Shown: one piece after another, positions 57,910 through 64,000 of the stretch | Layout of the letters: each line of letters starts with the position of its first letter | Numbering within the stretch: position 1 is the stretch's first letter | Source: Mesorhizobium zhangyense | Lineage (GTDB): Bacteria; Pseudomonadota; Alphaproteobacteria; Rhizobiales; Rhizobiaceae | Reading direction: 5' to 3' | NCBI RefSeq assembly: GCF_011045115.1 | Contig: NZ_JAAKZG010000004.1 | Coordinates: 496,001-560,000 of the forward strand | DNA length: 64,000 nucleotides | Made by a program: the position numbers and the translations under genes | The notes under the pieces: model-generated | What the model was told of the DNA's origin: nothing | What the model saw: only the letters and a program-made list of their open reading frames with translations | Databases searched by the model: none

Positions 57910-58851
57910 TCAATTTTCGATCAGCCTCCCCGACCGAACCAAACCTGGAAGCGCGTGACCTTGTTCGAGCGCCGCAGCGACGGCTGCAATGGAGGCCGCA
58001 GCGCCCTGCGGCGTCGGCAGGCCGGCACGATGAGGCGTCAGCCGGATCCATTCGTGCCGCCAGAACCAGTGCTCGGGTGGCAGGGGCTCGACAGGAAAGA
58101 CGTCCAACCACGCAGCGCCGAGTTGACCCCGATCGAGCGCAGCACGCAGCGCCTCCTCATCGAGGTGATCGCCGCGGCCGAGATTGACGACATAGGCGCC
58201 GGGCGCGAGGCGGGAAAACAGCCGGTCCGACAATATGCCTTTCGTTTCCGGCCTGGAGGGCAGGAGATTGACCACCACGTCGGCGCCGTCGACACAGGCG
58301 CTGAGCCCATCATCGCCATGCAGACAAGCGACGCCGTCGATGCTGCGGGGAGTTCGCGACCAGGCAGACACCGGGAAACCGGCTGCCGAAAGCCCTTGCG
58401 CGACATGCAGACCGAGCGGACCCAGCCCAAGGACGGCCACGCGCAGTGATCCGCGTGTCCGGTTCTGTTGATCTGGCAAGCGCCAGAAGCGGGCCTGCTG
58501 GTCCGCCCTGACAACGACGTCATCTTGCAGGAGCGCGAAGACCGCGTGCGTCGCATAGTCCAGCAGTTGCTCGGCCTGGCCTTGATCCTGCAGGCGTGCG
58601 ATCGGAACATCGCCCGGGATGCGGGGATCATCGAGAAGTTGGTCCGTCCCCGCGCCGAAACAGAAGACGGCACGCAGCGATGGCGGCAACGCCGTCATAT
58701 CCTTCGGCAAATGCCAGGCAACCAGCAAATCATAGTCGGCGCCCTCCGGCAGATCAGGCCATCGGACGAAGTCCGCCGACGGAAGCGCGGCGCGCAGCGC
58801 GCGCTCGAAGGGGTCGCTGTAGGCAAGCGGATCGGCGATGACGATCCGCAT
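57910..58851 (-). CDS. D-2-hydroxyacid dehydrogenase, glyoxylate/hydroxypyruvate reductase A-like
   Basis: 313 residues, GhrA size. NAD-binding motif VAVLGLGPLGLHVAQGL (about 138-154), the ALQGLSAAGFPVSAWSR segment, catalytic Arg in VVNLGRGDHLDEEAL, Glu in DVFPVEPLP and His in LTPHRAG are all present. It reduces glyoxylate or hydroxypyruvate, or another 2-oxo acid, with NAD(P)H. It begins 3 bases after the class II aldolase stop, so the two act together, perhaps converting an aldolase-derived oxo acid. Confidence 0.87.
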   Translation of the reverse strand: MRIVIADPLAYSDPFERALRAALPSADFVRWPDLPEGADYDLLVAWHLPKDMTALPPSLRAVFCFGAGTDQLLDDPRIPGDVPIARLQDQGQAEQLLDYATHAVFALLQDDVVVRADQQARFWRLPDQQNRTRGSLRVAVLGLGPLGLHVAQGLSAAGFPVSAWSRTPRSIDGVACLHGDDGLSACVDGADVVVNLLPSRPETKGILSDRLFSRLAPGAYVVNLGRGDHLDEEALRAALDRGQLGAAWLDVFPVEPLPPEHWFWRHEWIRLTPHRAGLPTPQGAAASIAAVAAALEQGHALPGLVRSGRLIEN

Positions 58852-58854
58852 CGA

Positions 58855-59580
58855 TCAATGTCCCTCGATGGGCATTCCCGCAAGCCGGCGCAGCGCCAGC
58901 CATTCCAGTTCCGCCGCGCCATCCGGATCCGCCTCATACTGCCTGGCGGTGCGCTCGCACACCTCCTTACTCGGCAGGTGGATGGGACGCCCGCTACCGA
59001 GCGCCGAAAGCTGGATGCGGCATGCCTGCTCGAGGTTGTACATCAGGGAAAAAGCCTCTCCGATGGATCGCCCCACAGTCAACAGCCCATGGTTTCTCAG
59101 GATCATGGCGCGATTGGTGCCGAGATCGGCAACGAGGCGTTCCTGCTCGCCGGGATCGAGCGCGATGCCCTCGAACTCATGATAGCCGACCTGCCCATAA
59201 AACAGCAGTGATGTCTGGTTGAGCGGCAGAAGCCCCTCCTCAAGGCAACTGACCGCGACACCGGCGGCGGTATGAGTATGCATCACGCAGACCGCGTCCG
59301 GGCGCGCGGCATGGACCGCCGTGTGAATGACGATGCCCGCCGTGTTGATCGGCGCCTGCTGGCCGCGCATCTGCTGGCCATGGTGATCGATCACCGCCAA
59401 CGATTCCGGCGTCACCTCTCGAAAAAGATCGCCGTAGCGGTTGATCAGCAGGAGTTCCGGCTCTTCGGGCAGACGCGCAGATATGTGCGTATGGATGATG
59501 TCATCCATCCCAAACCGGGCGATCAGCCGATACGCCGCCGCCAGATCTTCGCGCATAGCCATTTCAGCAGTCGAAATCAT
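58855..59580 (-). CDS. Class II aldolase/adducin family protein
   Basis: 241 residues. Zinc ligands are VMHTHTAAG (His-X-His) and ILRNHGLLTVG (His); the N-terminal YRLIARFGMDDIIHTHISARLPEEPELLLINRYGDLFREV is family-typical and positions the catalytic acidic residue region. ATG 59580 has GGAAGGA upstream; earlier codons in the frame look non-coding. Substrates of the family include phosphorylated ketoses, aldulosonates and short hydroxy compounds. It heads a short operon with the GhrA-like reductase and GntR regulator. Confidence 0.87.
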   Translation of the reverse strand: MISTAEMAMREDLAAAYRLIARFGMDDIIHTHISARLPEEPELLLINRYGDLFREVTPESLAVIDHHGQQMRGQQAPINTAGIVIHTAVHAARPDAVCVMHTHTAAGVAVSCLEEGLLPLNQTSLLFYGQVGYHEFEGIALDPGEQERLVADLGTNRAMILRNHGLLTVGRSIGEAFSLMYNLEQACRIQLSALGSGRPIHLPSKEVCERTARQYEADPDGAAELEWLALRRLAGMPIEGH

Positions 59581-60063
59581 ACCGGATCGTCCTTCCTCTC
59601 TGATCATTTCCGGATACTTGAATTCCTGTATACAGTCAACAAGTCGGATGGGACTTGCAGCCCACAACGGCGACCAACTCTCTATGGTTTCCACATAAAG
59701 TAGGCTGGATCAGAGCGGCCGATGTCCATGCGAGGTCGCGGCGATCAGGTATGCGGAATCGAAGGATACCAGCGCCTGGGTGGAAAAAGCTTCCTGCGGA
59801 AATTGACGGCCAGTTGGGTTGACGATGGCCGTCTGCGAAATGACTAAACGGCGCTTAAGATCAGAGCCGCGATTATCTTCCCCGAGCCACGCAGGTAAAG
59901 AACATCTGGGTTCGTTACGGCGAATGAACGGCCTTTCAGCCGATTTAAACAGTTCTCAAAACTGGGTTGCTTGTATCCAAATGATAAGGCTGTTCGTCCG
60001 GCCTGACAGCATGCTCACTCCTGTAATCGCGCTCTTTTGCGCGTAAAGAAAGGGAACAGCACA
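59581..60063. promoter_or_regulatory. Divergent intergenic region with candidate GntR operator
   Basis: 483 bases with no supported gene. Bases 59626-59635 read CTGTATACAG, a perfect palindrome of the FCD-type GntR operator form (GTATAC core), 46-55 bases upstream of the class II aldolase start; it suits control by the GntR protein at 57130. The remainder must also carry the promoter of the orphan binding-protein gene at 60064; no boxes can be placed with confidence. Confidence 0.5.
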
Positions 60064-61122
60064 ATGATGAAAAAATCTACGCGCCGCGTAGCCACTTCAC
60101 ATTTGAACGGTCTTATTTCAGGTCTCATTGTCACTTGCGCCGCCGCGACATCGGCCCTTGCGCAAGAAAGTGCTTGCAAGCCATCCAAGATCGATCTCGG
60201 CGACGGCAAATTCATCGAATCGAACTGCGAGTCGCTGAAAATCGCGTTTCTGACAGCAGCCACGAACAACACACATCTGCAGGCCGGCATTAAGGGCGCG
60301 CAGGACGCTGCCAAGGAAATTGGCGCGACACTCGACGTGTTCGATCCGAACTGGAGCCCGACGGTTCAGTACAACCAGGCCCAGAATGTCATTTCCAGCG
60401 GCAAGTACAATGCGATTGTAGCCGAGATGAACGACGGCAACCAAGCCTGTAAGATTCTAACTGAAGATGCTCCGAAGGCCGGCGTTCTGGTGGCAGTTGC
60501 CAATCTACCGCTCTGCAACCGCGCCAGCAACGAGGGTGATGAGCTCTGGTCGCCCGGCACGCTGAATTTCGTCGGAGGCTCGCAGGGCCGCGAGGCATTC
60601 CGCAGTTGGATCATGTCGATTGCCGAAGCCAACCCCGGTCCCCAGAAGGTTGCCGTCCTGACCGGACCGGACCTCAACGCCAACACGATCAACACCGAAC
60701 TTGCACTTAAGGACGTCCAAGAGAAATATCCGGATTTCAAGGTCAGTGCCGTGGTCAAGACCGACTATTCGGTTCTGCAAGGCAATCAGAAGACCTTGCC
60801 CCTCTTCCAGGCCAATCCCGACCTGACAATCTTCATCTCCAATTATTCCGACATGACGCGCGGTGCCGTCCAGGCGGCCCGCCAAGTCGGCCTTAACCAC
60901 AAGATGAAAATCTATGACAATGGCGGCAACATATGGTCGTTCCAGGCCGTACGCGAGGGCCTGATCGATAGCACCAGGACTCTTCTGCCCTATACCGAGA
61001 TGTATGAAGCGGTCAAAGCGCTTGGCCAAGCCTGGAAGGGCGAGAAAACCCCACGCTTCGTGCCGCTTGCAGCCTACAACATCGATAAGGAAACGGTCGC
61101 CAAGTACGAACCGCAATACTGA
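60064..61122 (+). CDS. Orphan periplasmic sugar-binding protein
   Basis: 352 residues with a signal peptide (basic start MMKKSTRR, hydrophobic core to residue 34, ALA-Q cleavage). The mature protein is a Peripla_BP_4-type fold: LKIAFLTAATNNTHLQAGIKGAQDAAKEIGATLDVFDPNWSPTVQYNQAQNVISSGKYNAIVAEMND (in part) and NPDLTIFISNYSDMTRGAVQAAR. Two cysteine pairs (ACKPS near residue 36, SNCES near 54, QACKIL and LCNRAS) may form periplasmic disulfides. No permease or ATPase genes are adjacent, so it may serve another CUT2 importer or act in chemotaxis. ATG 60064 has AAAGGGA upstream. Confidence 0.87.
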   Translation: MMKKSTRRVATSHLNGLISGLIVTCAAATSALAQESACKPSKIDLGDGKFIESNCESLKIAFLTAATNNTHLQAGIKGAQDAAKEIGATLDVFDPNWSPTVQYNQAQNVISSGKYNAIVAEMNDGNQACKILTEDAPKAGVLVAVANLPLCNRASNEGDELWSPGTLNFVGGSQGREAFRSWIMSIAEANPGPQKVAVLTGPDLNANTINTELALKDVQEKYPDFKVSAVVKTDYSVLQGNQKTLPLFQANPDLTIFISNYSDMTRGAVQAARQVGLNHKMKIYDNGGNIWSFQAVREGLIDSTRTLLPYTEMYEAVKALGQAWKGEKTPRFVPLAAYNIDKETVAKYEPQY

Positions 61123-61152
61123 CGCGCAATAGGCCGGTCCTGGAGACCGGCC

Positions 61153-62961
61153 TTACGCTCCCAGTTTCTTGCGTCGAAGCCAGGGCGGTAACATGAAGGC
61201 CGATTGACCGTAGGGCGCAGGCGAAAGGATGCGCTGTTCGCCATGCTGGATCTGGTAGATCAAATGGGCCTGACTGATAGAGGGATCGACCGACGTATCC
61301 GGATAGGACTGGGCGCACTGGCCCACATTGTCGAAGAAGTAGGCACCATTCACACCCCGATGGATCACCGAGCGGATTTCGGGAATGACCTTGTCGAAGG
61401 CGCGGGGATTGTTGGCGCGCGTCCACGCCGTGGCGAGAATATTGACCCTGTCATAGGCAAGGCCTGCATGGGAATGACCGGGCTTCTGGCCATGCATGCG
61501 CTCGTAGCGCTCGGCAAAGCCTATCGCTAACTGGTCGGAATACAAACCCGTCGTCGTCGCCCAGATTACACCTTCAGCACTGTGGCCGAGCTGCTGCCTA
61601 TAGGCGGGGATAGAGGGGCCGTAAAGCGTATAGACAAGCGCATTCGCCGGGCGGCTCAGGAAATGCTGCAGGAAGGAAATACTTTCCTCGGGAAAATAGT
61701 AGGCAAGGAATATCGCGGCAGGATCGCTGCGATGCAGCTTGTCCATTACTCCATTCCAGTCGATGTTTCGGAACGGCAGATCTTCCAGAAGATCGACCTT
61801 GAAGCCGGCCTTGCGGGCCATCCGCTCCAGGGTCATGAAGCCGATATCCATGCGCGACCAACGTGGCTGGATCACCACCACGCGCCGCGACTGCGGGATC
61901 CACTTGCGGCTTTTTTCGAGCTCGGACAGGAACTGGATGAATCGCGGGCCGTAGTTGATGTCGCTCGGACAAAGCTGGAACACGTTGCGCAGTCGATGAC
62001 GGTCCTGCCGCACGCGATCAACCATGGCCTCCATGGTGGCACAGTGAAGATAGGGCGCGCCATATTCGGCCAGCACGTCCTGCACACTCTCTTCGGCGCA
62101 ACTATAGCCGGAGGTAATTGCGTCGACCTCGGCATCGACCAGCGACTTCACCGCCCGGACGACGTCAGCCTCGTCGCCCACATCGCATTCGGCGATCTTA
62201 AGCTCGATCCGGCGGCCGGAAACACCGCCGCGGCGGTTGATTTCGTCCACGGCCAGCCGCGCGCCGTTCAACATCTCATAGGCATCAGCTGAGGCGAGCC
62301 CCTGGGTGGAAAGGGGCGTACCGATGAGAATCGGTCGTCTGTCCAATGAAGAGCTGACGAAGGAACGCACGGTGTCGTGCGGCAGCGGCACACGGCTGTC
62401 GACTAGGCCGGCGGTGAGCGGCATGAGGTTGCGCCCGCCACCCGGTGTAGGCAGGCGCAGTAGCCCGAGATCGGTGGCAAGGGTCGCTGCGCCGGTCCGG
62501 CTGACCTGTCCGAGCTTGACGAGAATCCGTTCGTTGTGGGTCGTCACGGTCCGCTGGCTGGTCTCCAGACAGGCGGCGATGTCCTGGTTGGAAAGACCAC
62601 CCGCAATCAGCGTGAGCACGTCGAGTTCACGCAACGTCAACCCGAAGGGCGGCTCGATGGGTTTGGCGATCAGGTTGCTGCGTTGCTCGCCCGAAGCGGT
62701 GACATCAAGCTCGATCCGCACCGCAAACCAGCGCTTGTCGCTGTCGATCCAGACGAAGCGGACGAGGTCGCGGCCGCTTCCCGCGAGGCCTTTGGCAAAA
62801 TTCTTGAGCTCGGGCCGCGCGGCGAAGAAGCGGTTGGCGCTTTCGCTCTCGGTCGCGTCTATCAGTCCTTCCCCATTGATCAACGCGCGGAAATAGCCCG
62901 CGGAATCCGAACCGGAAAACCATGATGTTTCTCGGTTCTGAACAACCAATCTCACACTCAT
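61153..62961 (-). CDS. Fusion of a LuxR-type HTH with a periplasmic-binding-protein-like sensor domain
   Basis: 602 residues, no signal peptide. Residues 1-105 are an unassigned N-terminal region (possibly PAS-like); 107-168 are a LuxR/GerE HTH (LTLRELDVLTLIAGGLSNQDIAACLETSQRTVTTHNERI, in part); 209 to about 585 are an ABC substrate-binding fold of the AmiC/UrtA/LivK type (PILIGTPLSTQGLASADAYEMLNGARLAVDEINRRGGVSGRRIELKIAECDVGD, in part). It must be cytoplasmic, so the binding-protein domain probably senses a cytoplasmic ligand to control DNA binding. ATG 62961 has GGAG seven bases upstream. It converges on the orphan sugar-binding gene and is divergent from an AraC-type gene. Confidence 0.82.
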   Translation of the reverse strand: MSVRLVVQNRETSWFSGSDSAGYFRALINGEGLIDATESESANRFFAARPELKNFAKGLAGSGRDLVRFVWIDSDKRWFAVRIELDVTASGEQRSNLIAKPIEPPFGLTLRELDVLTLIAGGLSNQDIAACLETSQRTVTTHNERILVKLGQVSRTGAATLATDLGLLRLPTPGGGRNLMPLTAGLVDSRVPLPHDTVRSFVSSSLDRRPILIGTPLSTQGLASADAYEMLNGARLAVDEINRRGGVSGRRIELKIAECDVGDEADVVRAVKSLVDAEVDAITSGYSCAEESVQDVLAEYGAPYLHCATMEAMVDRVRQDRHRLRNVFQLCPSDINYGPRFIQFLSELEKSRKWIPQSRRVVVIQPRWSRMDIGFMTLERMARKAGFKVDLLEDLPFRNIDWNGVMDKLHRSDPAAIFLAYYFPEESISFLQHFLSRPANALVYTLYGPSIPAYRQQLGHSAEGVIWATTTGLYSDQLAIGFAERYERMHGQKPGHSHAGLAYDRVNILATAWTRANNPRAFDKVIPEIRSVIHRGVNGAYFFDNVGQCAQSYPDTSVDPSISQAHLIYQIQHGEQRILSPAPYGQSAFMLPPWLRRKKLGA

Positions 62962-63151
62962 TTCATGCTCCGATTACCGCTCCGTGCAGTTTGTCGACGG
63001 GAAGTTCGCGTGCCGCGTCGGTAGGTTTACGTATTTCGCCTCCCTACCGTTTTCTTCACCTTCCACGGACCGGCCGTGAGATCGGTTAACCGGTACTCTT
63101 ATCAAAATGCACGCAAAAGATGCATTCCTCACCAGAGCGGAACCGTACATA

Positions 63152-64000
63152 ATGGAAGCTTCAAGCACAATTGCATGGAGACGAGATTCGTCGAATCCTC
63201 AGTTTCGGGCGCCGGCCAAGATTCTATCCTGCGCGGCAAACGGCATCGCACAGTTCATTTCCAGGCACGGAACGAGCGCTCATGAAATTCTGTGGTCCGT
63301 CGGGATGGATGAGGCCGATACGCGCAAGGAGCGCGAAATCCTGGATCTGGGAGCATATTGCGAGCTGCTCGAAACGGCGTCTCGCAAAACCCAGAACGAC
63401 AATTTCGGTCTTCACTACGGCCGCGACTTTACGCCGGACAGGCTGGGCCTGATCGGAGAAATCGCCGTTTCATCGCCGACACTTGCAGACGCACTCGGCA
63501 ATCTGGTCAAGTATTTCCCCTACCACCAGCAGAACACCTTGGTCGCCTTCCATCGGCGAGAGGAGCTCTGGCATCTCGAATACCGGATTCTCGACGGCTT
63601 CATCCTGCAGCGGCGGCAAGATGCCGAGCTGACGATCGGAATGTATCTGAACATCATTCGCCGGGTCATGAACGCAGCGTGGTCGCCGGACGAAGTGCAT
63701 TTCGAACATCCGCGACCGGAAAACTGGCGCGAGCATGAGACCGTGTTCAATGCGCCGGTCTATTTCAACATGAAGACCAATGCATTGGTCTTTCGCGAAA
63801 AGTCGATCGCACGGACGGCAGCAGACTGGGATACGGGCCGCATGCATGCGCTCTGCGAAGCGCTGATGCAACTGACCGGCGACACAGGGACACTCGGGTT
63901 GAACCGACGGGTGGTTGGGGAAATCCGGGCGCAATTGCCCTCCGGCTATCCCCATATCGAAGATGTGGCCGAAGCGCTCAAGATGCCGCGCTGGACGCTG
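63152..64000 (+). CDS. AraC-family transcriptional regulator (OruR-like), C-terminus outside the window
   Basis: The open frame runs to the last base without a stop. From ATG 63152 about 283 residues are visible; an in-frame ATG at 63107 would add 15. The sequence RAPAKILSCAANGIAQFISRHGTSAHEILWSVGMDEADTRKEREILDLGAYCELLETASRKTQNDNFGLHYGRDFTPDRLGLIGEIAVSSPTLADALGNLVKYF (in part) matches the arabinose-binding-like domain of the OruR/ArgR AraC subgroup, and the cut end begins the HTH (VAEALKMPRWTL). Such regulators control amino acid or organic acid catabolism. Its targets probably lie to the right of the window. Confidence 0.85.
   Translation, partial: MEASSTIAWRRDSSNPQFRAPAKILSCAANGIAQFISRHGTSAHEILWSVGMDEADTRKEREILDLGAYCELLETASRKTQNDNFGLHYGRDFTPDRLGLIGEIAVSSPTLADALGNLVKYFPYHQQNTLVAFHRREELWHLEYRILDGFILQRRQDAELTIGMYLNIIRRVMNAAWSPDEVHFEHPRPENWREHETVFNAPVYFNMKTNALVFREKSIARTAADWDTGRMHALCEALMQLTGDTGTLGLNRRVVGEIRAQLPSGYPHIEDVAEALKMPRWTL

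Noticed and set aside
1-64000. CRISPR arrays, tRNA or rRNA genes, transposases and phage genes
   Set aside because: I looked for repeat-spacer patterns, cloverleaf-like sequence and integrase or transposase motifs and saw none.

Overview
The window reads as one stretch of a high-GC alphaproteobacterial genome, most likely a member of the Rhizobiales (Rhizobium, Mesorhizobium or Aminobacter type). The reasons are the GC-rich codon use, the density of ABC and TRAP uptake systems, a rhizopine-type (moc) gene set, and a 168-bp palindromic intergenic repeat of a kind I associate with this order. There are no rRNA, tRNA, CRISPR, phage or transposase genes. It looks like accessory catabolic DNA (chromid, plasmid or chromosomal catabolic region): uptake systems, each beside oxidative or aldolase-type enzymes and a local regulator.

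Layout. 1-2029 (+): end of a TRAP permease, an RpiB-family isomerase, then a ParD-like protein paired with a methionine aminopeptidase behind a promoter that contains a perfect 30-bp palindrome. 2079-4810 (-): a decayed organosulfur-type locus, in which a frameshifted acyl-CoA-dehydrogenase-like monooxygenase is fused by deletion to a truncated oligopeptide ABC ATPase pair, next to an intact MsuE-like FMN reductase. 4965-20339 (-): a 15-gene operon with MocF, MocE, MocD, MocB, MocC and MocA homologues (rhizopine, i.e. O-methyl-scyllo-inosamine, or a related O-methyl cyclitol), a PanB-like protein without its metal ligands, a DUF4432 epimerase-like protein and two complete ABC importers. A divergent LacI regulator is at 20659-21681.

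21954-32297: LysR, aldehyde dehydrogenase, DUF1028, RidA, flavin monooxygenase and a Liv-type ABC importer, probably for a nitrogenous compound oxidised through an aldehyde. 32389-37975 (+): a PotABCD-type polyamine-like importer followed by a GMC oxidoreductase. 38064-48033 (-): aminotransferase remnant, second GMC oxidoreductase, succinate-semialdehyde-type dehydrogenase, cupin, HpcH/HpaI aldolase, DUF6282 hydrolase, dihydroorotate-dehydrogenase-like flavoprotein and a TRAP transporter. The divergent IclR regulator (48375-49166) probably acts at two near-identical operators.

49514-59580 (-): a polyamine-type ABC importer with an arginine-deiminase-family hydrolase and an M24 (creatinase/aminopeptidase fold) protein with a degenerate metal site, suggesting guanidino-compound use. 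LacI and GntR regulators, a hydroxypyruvate-reductase-like enzyme and a class II aldolase lie upstream. 60064-64000: an orphan periplasmic sugar-binding protein, an unusual cytoplasmic fusion of a LuxR-type HTH to a periplasmic-binding-protein fold, and the start of an AraC-family regulator cut by the window end.

The strongest leads are the extended rhizopine-type operon with its two odd components (metal-less PanB homologue; ATPase pair with complementary active-site changes), the ParD/MetAP pair with its operator, the duplicated IclR operators around an unfamiliar TRAP catabolic operon, the LuxR-binding-protein fusion, and a polylinker-like run of restriction palindromes at 38591-38670.
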